Positions 27,862-35,744 of a stretch of DNA of 64,000 nucleotides are shown piece by piece. The DNA lies in NCBI GenBank assembly GCA_025774935.1, contig JALGZK010000008.1:1-64000 (forward strand). Reading direction: 5' to 3'. The position numbers and the translations under genes were made by a program. The stretch comes from a bacterium (GTDB lineage Bacteria > Joyebacterota > Joyebacteria > Joyebacterales > Joyebacteraceae). The notes below the pieces were generated by a model. That model ran no database searches, had not been told where the DNA came from, and saw nothing but the letters and a program-made list of their open reading frames with translations. Each line of letters begins with the position of its first letter. Position 1 is the stretch's first letter.

Positions 27862-28530
27862 CTACAGCATCGGGATGCGGTACGCGAAGCTCAGCGCTAG
27901 GGTCAGGACGCTCCCGTCGATCGAGTCCTCCAGATCGACGGCCGCGAGTCCGATGTTGGCCTCGTCGAACTTCACCATCGCGTACTCGGCCCTGAACTCG
28001 ATGACCCACCGGTTCGACAGTACGTAGTCGACGCCCCCGTAGAAGAAGGGGCCAATCCCGGAGAGCCTGACGAAGAGGTCCGAGTCGGTCGGATCGTCTG
28101 TCTCGAGGGAGAGCTTGGCCCCGCCGATCCCGATGTACGGCTGCCACCGGTCCTCGTGGAGGAAGATGAAGCGGCCCCCCGCCCAGAAGATGTCGGTGTC
28201 CCAGTCCGTCCCGCCGGCGGAGTGGTTGCTCTGCGCCATGTGGGCCTCGATCGCGATGTTGTCGGAGAACCCGAACAGCACTCCGAACCCGAACCCCCAC
28301 CCGGTGTCGATGCTCTTCGACGAACCCTCCGGCCACTCCGGCGGGTTGTCCTGGTCGGAGTACCCGCTGCCGATCGGGAACGTGAGACGCGGGAAGTCGC
28401 CCGACATCTCGGCCCCCGCCCTCCCGGTGCGCGGGGCGGCGTCCGCGTCCGGCGCGAAGGAGGCCGCGATCGCCAGCGCGGCGACCGCAACGGCGACTGC
28501 GCGCGCGTGTGTCCTATCCGCTCGCTTCAT
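27862..28530 (-). CDS. Outer membrane beta-barrel protein (OmpW/Omp_b-brl-like)
   Basis: 222-residue exported protein: N-terminal signal region MKRADRTHARAVAVAVAALA ending DADA, then amphipathic strands typical of an eight-stranded barrel (GWGFGFGVLFGFSDNIAIEAHM, FIFLHEDRWQPYIGIGGAKL, FFYGGVDYVLSNRWVIEFRAEY), and a C-terminal strand LTLALSFAYRIPML. The length and G-F-x-x-G-V-D-Y-x-x-S pattern suggest an OmpW/OprF-N-like barrel. Its start overlaps the end of cutA by 17 bases, indicating coupled translation; a methionine six codons earlier is also possible. Confidence 0.8.
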   Translation of the reverse strand: MKRADRTHARAVAVAVAALAIAASFAPDADAAPRTGRAGAEMSGDFPRLTFPIGSGYSDQDNPPEWPEGSSKSIDTGWGFGFGVLFGFSDNIAIEAHMAQSNHSAGGTDWDTDIFWAGGRFIFLHEDRWQPYIGIGGAKLSLETDDPTDSDLFVRLSGIGPFFYGGVDYVLSNRWVIEFRAEYAMVKFDEANIGLAAVDLEDSIDGSVLTLALSFAYRIPML

Positions 28531-28837
28531 CCTCGATCCACTTCCCATATTCATCCGTTGTCCCCGCGATCTCGAGCACCACGATCTCCGGCACGTCGTA
28601 GGGGTGGTTCTCCACGAGGAAGTCCCTGAGCCTCTCCACGAGGTCGGTTCGCGTCTTGAACATGCAGAGCCACTCGACCGACGTGTCGATCGAGTCCTTC
28701 CACCAGTAGGTGCTCTCAATTGGCCCCGTGATCTGCCCGCAGGCGGCGAGCCTGGCCTCGACGGCGGCGCGGACGAGCTCGCGTGCCCTCTTGGGGCCGT
28801 CGATGGTCGTCTGGAGTTGAACGAGTGCGGCCGGCAC
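28514..28837 (-). CDS. cutA: CutA1 divalent-ion tolerance protein
   Basis: 107-residue trimeric PII-like protein. Conserved CutA1 elements are seen: VQLQTTIDGPKRARELVRAAVE, LAACGQITGPIESTYWW, EWLCMFKTRTDL and HPYDVPEIVVLEI. Linked to copper tolerance in E. coli, though its direct function is unclear. The downstream barrel gene overlaps its 3' end. Confidence 0.95.
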   Translation of the reverse strand: MPAALVQLQTTIDGPKRARELVRAAVEARLAACGQITGPIESTYWWKDSIDTSVEWLCMFKTRTDLVERLRDFLVENHPYDVPEIVVLEIAGTTDEYGKWIEDEASG

Positions 28838-28885
28838 GGTCGCGGCTCCCGGGCGTGTGTGGGGTCGATTCAGGGGGCTGGAACG

Positions 28886-28922
28886 ATGCGCCCGTCCCCC
28901 CCGAAGGGCGGTGCGGGCGCGT
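28886..28922 (-). terminator. Hairpin between purine permease and cutA
   Basis: GCGCCCG (28888-28894) pairs with CGGGCGC (28914-28920), with further GC pairing possible inside. Located in the 101-base gap after the permease stop. No U-tract. Confidence 0.4.
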
Positions 28923-28938
28923 CAGTGTCCGATTGCCT

Positions 28939-30264
28939 CTACAGGAAAATGTACCTCAGTACGAAGAGCCCTGCAAGGACATAGACCAGCCAGTGGACCG
29001 AGCGGGCCTTACCGGAGACGGCTTTGATGACCGCGTAGCCGATGAACCCGATCGCGAGCCCGTGGGCGATGCTGGAGGTGAGCGGCATCACGATGATCGT
29101 GAGGAACGCGGGGATCGCGTCCGAGTAGTCGTCCCAGTCGATCCTCGTCACGCACTTCATCATGAGGCAGCCGACGACGATGAGCGCGGGCGCGGTGACC
29201 GGGTGGAGGAGCGCGCCCGTCGCGCTCGCGTGGCCCCCGCCGAACATCTCCGCCAGCGGCGAGAAGAAGAGCGCGACCAGGAAGAGCGCGGCGGTCGCGA
29301 GGTTCGCGAGACCCGTCCGGCCTCCGGCCACGACGCCCGCGACGCTCTCGACGTAGCTCGTCGTCGTCGACGTCCCGACGGCGGCGCCGACCATCGTCCC
29401 GATCGAATCGGTCGCGAGCGCCTGGTTCACCCTGGGGAGCTTCCCTTCCTTCATGAACCCGGCGCGCTCGCCGACCCCGATGAGCGTGCCCACCGTGTCG
29501 AACATGTCGAAGAACAGGAGCACGAAGATCGGCGCCAGATACTCGACCCTGAGAGCCGCGAGCGGCCGCATCTTCAGGAACGTGGGCTCCATGCTCGGGA
29601 GCGCCAGGACCCCTGTGAACCGGATGAGCCCGGTCGCGAGCCCGGCGGCCCCCGTGACGAGGATCCCCCAGAAGATCGCGCCCCGCACCTTCGCCGCCAT
29701 GAGCGCCGACGTCACGAGGAGGCCGAAGAGCGCCAGCAGGACCGGGGGCTCCCTCAGGTTCCCGAGCGCCAGGTACGAGCCCGGATCCGCCTGGATGATC
29801 CCGGAGTCCTTGAGCCCGAGGAACGCGATGAAGACGCCGATCCCCGCAGCGGTCGCGTACTTCAGGGGCTGCGGGATCGCCGTCACGATCATCTCCCGCA
29901 CGCGCACGACCGTGAGGACGGTGAAGACGACCCCCGAGATGAACACGATCCCGAGCGCGACCTGCCACGGGACGCCCATCGCGCCGCAGATGGTGAAGCT
30001 GAAGTAGGCGTTCAGCCCCATCCCCGGAGCGAGCGCGATCGGGTAGTTCGCGAGGAACGCCATGAGTATGGTCGCGATCGCGGAGGCGACGCACGTCGCG
30101 GCCATGACGGAGCGGAAGTCCATCGCCGCGCCCCCTGGCGCCGACAGGAGTCCGGGGTTCACGAAGATGATGTAGGCCATCGCCATGAACGTCGTCGCGC
30201 CCGCGAGGAGTTCGGTCCGGACGGTCGTCCGGTTCTCGGTGAGCTTGAAGAGCCGTTCCAGCAT
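28939..30264 (-). CDS. NCS2/AzgA-type purine (adenine/hypoxanthine) permease
   Basis: 441-residue membrane transporter with about 13 hydrophobic segments. AzgA-subfamily signatures include the N-terminal RTELLAGATTFMAMAYIIFVNP, the A-P-G-M-G-L-N-A-Y-F-S-F segment and the D-M-F-D-T-V-G-T-L-I-G-V loop. Characterised members import adenine, guanine or hypoxanthine with protons. GGAGG lies six to seven bases before ATG 30264. No purine riboswitch was recognised in the leader. Confidence 0.93.
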   Translation of the reverse strand: MLERLFKLTENRTTVRTELLAGATTFMAMAYIIFVNPGLLSAPGGAAMDFRSVMAATCVASAIATILMAFLANYPIALAPGMGLNAYFSFTICGAMGVPWQVALGIVFISGVVFTVLTVVRVREMIVTAIPQPLKYATAAGIGVFIAFLGLKDSGIIQADPGSYLALGNLREPPVLLALFGLLVTSALMAAKVRGAIFWGILVTGAAGLATGLIRFTGVLALPSMEPTFLKMRPLAALRVEYLAPIFVLLFFDMFDTVGTLIGVGERAGFMKEGKLPRVNQALATDSIGTMVGAAVGTSTTTSYVESVAGVVAGGRTGLANLATAALFLVALFFSPLAEMFGGGHASATGALLHPVTAPALIVVGCLMMKCVTRIDWDDYSDAIPAFLTIIVMPLTSSIAHGLAIGFIGYAVIKAVSGKARSVHWLVYVLAGLFVLRYIFL

Positions 30265-30347
30265 GGCGTCCTCCGTCCTCAGCATGACAGGTGTCGTGCC
30301 TGGCGGTCGCAGCGCCTGCCGCGACGGCGCCCGCGGCGTTCGCGGGC

Positions 30348-30377
30348 AGTATATGGAGGACGGTGGCGTTCCGACAA
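30348..30377 (-). promoter_or_regulatory. Sigma-70-type promoter for the purine permease gene
   Basis: Minus-strand TTGTCG (30377-30372) and TATACT (30353-30348), spacer 18 bases. A perfect seven-pair hairpin, GCCCGCG/CGCGGGC (30329-30347), covers the predicted start of the transcript. Confidence 0.5.
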
Positions 30378-30389
30378 GTGGAAAGCGGA

Positions 30390-30420
30390 CGGCCCGCCGG
30401 TCGCTGGGCCGCCCGCCTAC
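30390..30420 (-). terminator. Hairpin downstream of the ZraP-like gene
   Basis: On the minus strand GGCGGCCC and GGGCCGTCC can pair across a loop of about ten bases, followed by GCTTTCC. It lies about 100 bases after the ZraP-like stop and before the permease promoter. Position fits a terminator, the U-tract is weak. Confidence 0.4.
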
Positions 30421-30521
30421 CGAGGGAGGGCGAATCGTCGTGATCCTGCTCGATCACCTCAAAGGGCGCCCGGAGTCACCGCGGTGCCAACGGCGGCTCC
30501 AGGCGCCAGGGGGTCCGATCC

Positions 30522-31283
30522 TTACATCGAATTCGGGTCGACGCCGGGGTGAATCTCGTGGATGTCGATGGAGCCGTGTTCCTCGTCGTCGTGGTCTTCT
30601 TCGTGATCCATGTCCATCTCATCGTCGATGTGCATCTCGATGATGTGCCTCGTGCCGGGCTCGCCCATCATGCCGCCCATGCCGCAGCCCATCTTGCCCA
30701 TCATCCTGTGGCCCATCATGCCGCCGCCCATGCCGCAGCCGCCCTTGCCGCCGGTGCCGCAACCCATCCGGCCGCCCATCATGCCGCCGCAGCCGCCGTG
30801 TCCCTTGCCGTGGCCCTTGCCGCCAGCCACGAGATCGCAGAGCTTCATGCAGAGACCGGCGTCGAAGATGGTCTTCTGGTCCTTGTCGAGGAGCCCGCGG
30901 ATCTCCTGGTGCTGCTTCAGGCGGAGTTTGACCCTGTCGGTGTGGACCTTCGCGAAGTCGTCGATCTTCTTCTCGATGGCCTTGAAGTCGGGCTCGTCCG
31001 CGGTGAGGAGCTCCGTCATCTCGATGTTCATCGCCTTCGCTCTGTTCGCGAGGGCGACCCTCTGCGCTTCGTACTTCTCCTTGATGGCGCCGATCTGCTC
31101 CTTCTGCTCGGCCGTGAACTCGGGCATCATGCCCTTGCCGCAACCACCCTTGCCGTAACCGCCCTTGCCGTCGACGACGCACATGCGCTTCTCGACGACG
31201 CGCTGGGCGACGGCAGGGGCCGCGACGAGCCCGGTGATCGCTACGGTCAGCACGACCGCGATGAGGATGCTCTTCGTTCTCAT
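30522..31283 (-). CDS. zraP: ZraP/Spy/CpxP-like periplasmic metal-binding protein
   Basis: 253-residue periplasmic protein: signal peptide MRTKSILIAVVLTVAITGLV ending AVAQ, a helical LTxxQ-type core (about 45-140; FTAEQKEQIGAIKEKYEAQR ... QHQEIRGLLDKDQKTIFDAG) and a long C-terminal tail extremely rich in Gly, Met, His and Cys (MMGGRMGCGTGGKGGCGMGG type repeats), then an acidic His/Asp/Glu end. The core fits the Spy/CpxP/ZraP chaperone family; the tail is much longer than in E. coli ZraP and looks like a metal-binding tail. A sigma-54 promoter at 31417-31432 and the adjacent ZraR/ZraS-like genes support the ZraP assignment. GGGAGAAGG precedes the start. Confidence 0.82.
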   Translation of the reverse strand: MRTKSILIAVVLTVAITGLVAAPAVAQRVVEKRMCVVDGKGGYGKGGCGKGMMPEFTAEQKEQIGAIKEKYEAQRVALANRAKAMNIEMTELLTADEPDFKAIEKKIDDFAKVHTDRVKLRLKQHQEIRGLLDKDQKTIFDAGLCMKLCDLVAGGKGHGKGHGGCGGMMGGRMGCGTGGKGGCGMGGGMMGHRMMGKMGCGMGGMMGEPGTRHIIEMHIDDEMDMDHEEDHDDEEHGSIDIHEIHPGVDPNSM

Positions 31284-31416
31284 GACCTTCTCCCTTACTG
31301 GTGGTCGGGTCCCCCGTCTCCCTACTCCTGCCCGACCCTTCTCACACTCTGTCTGATGGACGTCTTCTGTCTTCGATTCGGTGAACTCGTTCCGTCGTTC
31401 GCACACCCCCCATTCG

Positions 31417-31432
31417 AGCAACCGGTATGCCA
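31417..31432 (-). promoter_or_regulatory. Sigma-54 (-24/-12) promoter of the ZraP-like gene
   Basis: Minus strand reads TGGCATACCGGTTGCT: GG at -24 and GC at -12 with exactly ten bases between, and ten of twelve informative consensus positions match. It lies about 135 bases before the ZraP-like start, directly downstream of a gene for a sigma-54-dependent response regulator. The 331-base gap holds no gene. Confidence 0.8.
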
Positions 31433-31547
31433 GCTTCGGTCGCGCCCGTTCCGGTTTCTTGCGAGAGCGACAACGAGCGTCCGGACTTCACCTTACGCGA
31501 GCGTGCGGTGCCGCCGGGGGCCGCCGGTCGTCCTCGGACGCGGCCGC

Positions 31548-31587
31548 CGGTGCGCAGGTCGTTCCCAGAGACCACCAGCGGTGCGCA
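31548..31587 (-). promoter_or_regulatory. Direct repeats, candidate enhancer sites for the ZraR-like activator
   Basis: CGGTGCGCA occurs at 31548-31556 and again at 31579-31587, 31 bases apart (about three helical turns), 116-155 bases upstream of the -24/-12 element. This is the distance usual for NtrC-type upstream activator sites. The second copy lies just before the stop codon region of the regulator gene. Confidence 0.45.
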
Positions 31588-31614
31588 GATTCTTCACACC
31601 CCGCGCTGGCCTCG

Positions 31615-32955
31615 CTAGAGATCGATCCCGTACTCCTTGATCTTGTTCTGGAGGGTCCGCCTGGCGATCCCGAGGATCTCGGCCGCGCGCGTGCGGTTGC
31701 CTTCGGTCTGTTTGAGGGTCTTCACGATGATGTCGCGCTCGACCTCGCGGATGGTCTTGCCCTCCCCGATGCTGTCGGCGTCGCCCTCCCCTCCCGCCGC
31801 CCGAACCTTCGCAGGAAGATGCTCGGGGAAGACGGTCTCGCCGCGGGAGAGGACGATCGCGCGCTGGATGGCGTTCTCGAGCTCGCGGACGTTGCCCGGC
31901 CAGTCGTAGTTGAGGGCCAGGCGCATGGCCTTCGGTGACATCTTCTTGGGCTTCGTGCCCTGCGAGTGGAGCCTGAGGAAGTGCTCTACCAGAAGCGGGA
32001 CGTCCTCGGAGCGGTCGCGGAGGGGCGGAATCGTTATCGACACGACGTTCAGCCTGAAGAACAGGTCCTCTCGGAACCGGCCCTCGGCGACCTCAGCCTC
32101 GAGGTCCTTGTTGGTCGCGGCGACAACGCGGACGTCGACGGTGATGTCGTTCCCTCCGCCGACGTGCTGGAACGTGTGGTCCTGCAGGAACCGGAGGAGC
32201 TTCGCCTGGAGCGCCGACGACATGTCCCCGATCTCGTCGAGAAAGACCGTCCCGCCGGAGGCGAGCTCGAACCGTCCCTTCTTCTGGCGGACCGCGCCAG
32301 TGAACGCGCCGCGCTCGTGACCGAAGAGCTCGCTCTCGAGGAGCCCCTCGGGGATCGCGGAGCAGTTGACCGCGACGAACGGCTTGCGCGCTCGGTTCCC
32401 GGAACGGTGGATCTCCTGCGCGACGACCTCCTTGCCCGTCCCGCTCTCGCCGAGAAGGAGGACGCTCGCGTCGCTGTCCGCGACGCGGTGCGCGACCTCG
32501 ATGACCTCGCGGAACCCTTCGCTCGCGCCGATGACGCCCCTCGACGGCTCCGCTTCCTCCTCCGCGCTCTCGTCCGGGGCCGCCGACGCCTCGGCGAACC
32601 TCGCGATCACACGGCGCACCTCGTCGATGTCTATGGGCTTGGTGATGTAGTCGAACGCCCCGAGCTTGAGCGTCTTCACCGCCGTCTCGACCGACGCGTA
32701 CGCCGTCATCATCACGACCCCGGTCTGGGGCGCGAGCTCGACCATCTGCTCGAGCGCCTGGACTCCGTCGATCCCGGGCATCCGGATGTCCATGATCACC
32801 AGGTCGTGGTAGCCGGACCTGAGCTTCTCGACCGCGGACTCGCCGTCGGGAGCCGTCTCGATCTCGTGCCCGTCCTCCTCGAGCACGGCCGTCAGGAGCT
32901 GGCGCACGCTCGACTGGTCGTCGACGACGAGTATCCGGAGCCGTCCGGCTTCCAT
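31615..32955 (-). CDS. zraR: ZraR/NtrC-family sigma-54-dependent response regulator
   Basis: 446-residue activator. Receiver domain (residues 7-120) with Asp12/Asp13 and phospho-acceptor Asp56 (VIMDIRMPG); AAA+ domain (about 140-380) with Walker A GESGTGKE, intact GAFTGA loop (ERGAFTGAVRQKKG), Walker B GTVFLDEIGD and the R-finger region; C-terminal Fis helix-turn-helix (EGNRTRAAEILGIARRTLQNKIKEYG). It is translated from an ATG that shares one base with the stop of the kinase gene (TGATG). Expected to drive the sigma-54 promoter in front of the ZraP-like gene. Confidence 0.95.
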   Translation of the reverse strand: MEAGRLRILVVDDQSSVRQLLTAVLEEDGHEIETAPDGESAVEKLRSGYHDLVIMDIRMPGIDGVQALEQMVELAPQTGVVMMTAYASVETAVKTLKLGAFDYITKPIDIDEVRRVIARFAEASAAPDESAEEEAEPSRGVIGASEGFREVIEVAHRVADSDASVLLLGESGTGKEVVAQEIHRSGNRARKPFVAVNCSAIPEGLLESELFGHERGAFTGAVRQKKGRFELASGGTVFLDEIGDMSSALQAKLLRFLQDHTFQHVGGGNDITVDVRVVAATNKDLEAEVAEGRFREDLFFRLNVVSITIPPLRDRSEDVPLLVEHFLRLHSQGTKPKKMSPKAMRLALNYDWPGNVRELENAIQRAIVLSRGETVFPEHLPAKVRAAGGEGDADSIGEGKTIREVERDIIVKTLKQTEGNRTRAAEILGIARRTLQNKIKEYGIDL

Positions 32956-34739
32956 CAGGCCTCCTTCGGGGCTCCCGCGGAGGGGAGCCGGATCGTGAAC
33001 GTCGTGCCCTCGCCCTTCGCGCTCGACACGGAGATGTGCCCCCCGTTCCTCTCGACGATCCTCGAGACGATCGTGAGACCGAGCCCCGTCCCTTCCGGCT
33101 TCGTCGTGAAGAACGGGTCGTACAGCTTGCCGAGCTCCTCGTCGGTCATCCCCGCGCCGGTGTCGGAGACGGAAACCGCTACCTCGCCACCCGCGATCTT
33201 TGTCTCGACCGAGAGCCTGCCCCCGCCCGACATCGCCTCGATCGCGTTCAGGATGACGTTCAGGACCGCCTGCTTGATCTGCCCGGGGTCGACGAGGGCG
33301 TCGGGAAGCTCGCTCCCGAGCGCCGCGGCGAGTTCGACCTTCCGGAACTGCGCGTCCTCGGAGACGAGAGAGATCACCTCCCCGACGACGTCGTTGACGT
33401 CGGATGGTCTCCGGTCGGGCGCGACGGGCTTCGCGAAGTCGAGGAGCTCTTGGACGACGCGGTCGAGGCGCTCGACCTCCTCGATCATGATGTCGGCGTA
33501 TCGCTCTTCCTGCGAGCCGGGCGTGAACTTGCTGCGCAGGAACTGCGCGAACCCCTTGAGGGAGCTCAGGGGGTTGCGGACCTCGTGCGCGACGCCGGCC
33601 GCCAGACGGCCGAGCGAGGCCAGGTGCCGCTCGCGCTCGACCTCCTCCTTCAGGGCCTCCATCTCCCGCAGGTCCTGGAAGAGGACGACGGTCCCCGACC
33701 TCTCACCGTCCTCGTCGGTGAGCGACGACGCGGCGAGCGCCACTGGGATCGCGTCGCCCCGGCCGCCGATCCTCGCCTCGGTCTCGAACGTGTCGTCGGC
33801 GCCGCCCATCACGCCGTGGACGCCGGCGCGGTCGCCGTCCGCGTCGAACGTCACGACCTCGTCGAACGCCTTCCCCTCGACGTCGTCGCGGGCGAGCCCG
33901 AGCAGGGACCTCGCTCGGGTGTTCACCGTCACTACGCGCGCGTCGGAGTCCACCGAGACGAGCCCGCTTCCCATGCTCTCGATCACGTTCGTCGTGTACG
34001 AGCGCATGTTCGCCAGCGCGGTCCGCACCGAACGGTAGTGCGCCATCAGGAACAGGAAATAGATCGCGATCCCGCCGACCAGAAGGAGGATGCCCGACAT
34101 CATGAACGTGTGGTTCCTCGATGCGAGGAACGCGGCCTCGAGCTCGGACGCGTCGAGACCGACGACCATGAACAGGTCGACCGGGGCGCCAGGCGGGACC
34201 GGCGTGCTGAGGAGGCTCCTCAGACGCTCGTGGATGATCTCCTCGGCCTGGATCCGGAAGAGGGACGGCGGACGGAACCTCGGGCCGCGCCTCGGGAGAG
34301 CGCGGAGGAGGGACGCGTACTCGTGGACGTTTCGCCCGTCTTCCTCGGACACGATGCTCGCCATCCGCCGGTCCTCGGGCGCGGCCAGGAGGACCTCGCG
34401 ACCCGCCCAGATGGTGCCGACCCGCTCGGGATCGCTGTGCGAGACGATCGTTCCGTCCACGTCGACGATGCCGATGTGCGCGATCTCCTCGTGCTCCGCC
34501 GCCTGCTGGAGCATGAGGTCGAGCCGCGTGCGGTCCCAGTCGGGCGCCAGGAGGCTCGCCCGGAAGGCGCCCCCGAGCGACCCGATCGCGAGGCGCGCCT
34601 GCCGGCTGAGGACGTCCTCGACCTGCCGCCTCCCCCGCTCGATGTCGCGGAAGGACGTGAAGCCGACGACGAGGGCGACCATGATGATGCCAACGACGAT
34701 GGAGGTGATCGGAAGGTAGCTCGACCTCTTCGCGGGCAT
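32955..34739 (-). CDS. zraS: ZraS-like membrane sensor histidine kinase with PAS domain
   Basis: 594-residue kinase. Membrane helix 1 (about 12-30), a periplasmic sensor domain (31-235) with the ZraS-like segment I-V-D-V-D-G-T-I-V-S-H-S-D-P-E-R-V-G and VGLDASELEAAF, membrane helix 2 (about 240-262), a PAS domain (275-375), HisKA with AAGVAHEVRNPLSSLKGFAQ (phospho-His), and HATPase_c (NAIEAMSGGG, DTGAGM, GTGLGLTIV). E. coli ZraS has the same periplasmic motif but lacks the PAS domain. ATG 34739 has GGAG eight bases upstream. A promoter and an 18-base palindrome lie in the preceding gap. Confidence 0.93.
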   Translation of the reverse strand: MPAKRSSYLPITSIVVGIIMVALVVGFTSFRDIERGRRQVEDVLSRQARLAIGSLGGAFRASLLAPDWDRTRLDLMLQQAAEHEEIAHIGIVDVDGTIVSHSDPERVGTIWAGREVLLAAPEDRRMASIVSEEDGRNVHEYASLLRALPRRGPRFRPPSLFRIQAEEIIHERLRSLLSTPVPPGAPVDLFMVVGLDASELEAAFLASRNHTFMMSGILLLVGGIAIYFLFLMAHYRSVRTALANMRSYTTNVIESMGSGLVSVDSDARVVTVNTRARSLLGLARDDVEGKAFDEVVTFDADGDRAGVHGVMGGADDTFETEARIGGRGDAIPVALAASSLTDEDGERSGTVVLFQDLREMEALKEEVERERHLASLGRLAAGVAHEVRNPLSSLKGFAQFLRSKFTPGSQEERYADIMIEEVERLDRVVQELLDFAKPVAPDRRPSDVNDVVGEVISLVSEDAQFRKVELAAALGSELPDALVDPGQIKQAVLNVILNAIEAMSGGGRLSVETKIAGGEVAVSVSDTGAGMTDEELGKLYDPFFTTKPEGTGLGLTIVSRIVERNGGHISVSSAKGEGTTFTIRLPSAGAPKEA

Positions 34740-34762
34740 GCACGCGGCTCCGTGGCGGCGGA

Positions 34763-34780
34763 GACCCGCGGCCGCGGGTC
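34763..34780. promoter_or_regulatory. Perfect 18-base palindrome in the kinase leader
   Basis: GACCCGCGGCCGCGGGTC is identical on both strands. It lies 24-41 bases before the ZraS-like start and about 20-35 bases after the predicted transcription start, a position suited to a repressor operator or an RNA hairpin. Confidence 0.4.
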
Positions 34781-34805
34781 CCCTGACTGAACGGGCGTTC
34801 TCTTC

Positions 34806-34835
34806 ATTAGACACCACGCGGCGAGCCGAGAGCAA
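34806..34835 (-). promoter_or_regulatory. Sigma-70-type promoter for the zraS-zraR pair
   Basis: Minus-strand TTGCTC (34835-34830) and TCTAAT (34811-34806), spacer 18 bases, between the ABC permease stop and the kinase start. It makes the kinase/regulator pair independent of the upstream peptide-modification operon. Confidence 0.5.
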
Positions 34836-34883
34836 GAGCAAAGCCGGAAGGAGGAGCGAAGCCGGGCGCGGGTGTCGCGGGCG

Positions 34884-35744
34884 TCAGTACTCGCCGAGCG
34901 TGCCCGCGCGCCTCGCGTGGCGATATCCCCACCCGAGCGTGAGGAGCCCGGCCACGAGCGCGGCCGATGCCGTGAGACCGAGGAGGACGAGCGGACGGAC
35001 GAGGGACGCCGGGTCGTGGTATCCGGAGAGACCGGCGCGGGCGACGCGGAGGGCGTGCGTGGTGGGAATGAGGGCGGAGAGCCCCCGGAGCCACGGCGGG
35101 AGGATGTCGACTGGGAAGTAGACGCCGCCCAGGAGGCCGGCCGCCGCGCCGAACACCCACGAGACGGGCTCGCCTTCCTTGGAGACAAGGATGACTCCCG
35201 CTGAGACGAGCCCGAAGCCGCACATCGCCGCCGCGTAGAGCACGACGGCCGCCACCGCGGCCAGCGAGAGGCAGAGCCGAACATCGAGAACGGCCGAGGC
35301 GAGAGCCAGAAGCGCCGCTCCTCCCGCGCCTGCGATCGCGAGTTCGCCGAGCCCCGACAGAACCAGGAGCGCCGGGACCGGGACGCGCGACGTCACGAGG
35401 AGCTCGAGCGTACCCTGAAGCTGCTCCCTTCTCACGGTCGCGCGGAACGACGACAGCCCGGCGGCGGCGATGCCGTGGACGATGACGCCGACGATCACGA
35501 ACGACGTGTAGCTCGTCCCGTACCGGTCGAGGAACCCGCTGCCGGCGGCGTCGACGACGCGGCCCACGAACGAGAAAGTGACGAGCGAGAGGACGAGCGA
35601 CGCGAGCCCGAGCGAGAGCTTCGCCCGGTAGCTCGCGTAGGTCGCAGCGCTCCTGACGACGAACGCCCACGCGACGCGGAGGACGGCCGCGAGGGTGGAA
35701 CCTCTCCAGAGGGCGAGCGCGTCGCCGTGCCCGGCGGCGCTCAC
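34884..35744 (-). CDS. ABC-2-type exporter permease of the peptide cluster
   Basis: 286-residue membrane protein with six hydrophobic segments in the ABC-2 arrangement (SLGLASLVLSLVTFSFVGRV, FVIVGVIVHGIAAAGLSSF, a glycine/alanine-rich central pair, GEPVSWVFGAAAGLLGGVYF, and a C-terminal pair). The segment GVYFPVDILPPWLRGLSALIPTTHAL is the classic ABC-2 signature before the last helix. Start GTG 35744 overlaps the stop of the ATPase gene (GTGA), so the two subunits are translationally coupled. It probably exports the mature peptide product or confers self-protection. Last gene of the operon. Confidence 0.9.
   Translation of the reverse strand: MSAAGHGDALALWRGSTLAAVLRVAWAFVVRSAATYASYRAKLSLGLASLVLSLVTFSFVGRVVDAAGSGFLDRYGTSYTSFVIVGVIVHGIAAAGLSSFRATVRREQLQGTLELLVTSRVPVPALLVLSGLGELAIAGAGGAALLALASAVLDVRLCLSLAAVAAVVLYAAAMCGFGLVSAGVILVSKEGEPVSWVFGAAAGLLGGVYFPVDILPPWLRGLSALIPTTHALRVARAGLSGYHDPASLVRPLVLLGLTASAALVAGLLTLGWGYRHARRAGTLGEY

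Noticed and set aside
30286-30347. Purine riboswitch before the purine permease gene
   Set aside because: The leader contains only a GC hairpin; the conserved purine-aptamer loops are absent.
30660-30830. Tandem DNA repeat array (possible CRISPR-like or minisatellite) near 30.7 kb
   Set aside because: The repetitiveness comes from Gly/Met/Cys codons of the ZraP-like tail, with irregular unit length and no spacers.
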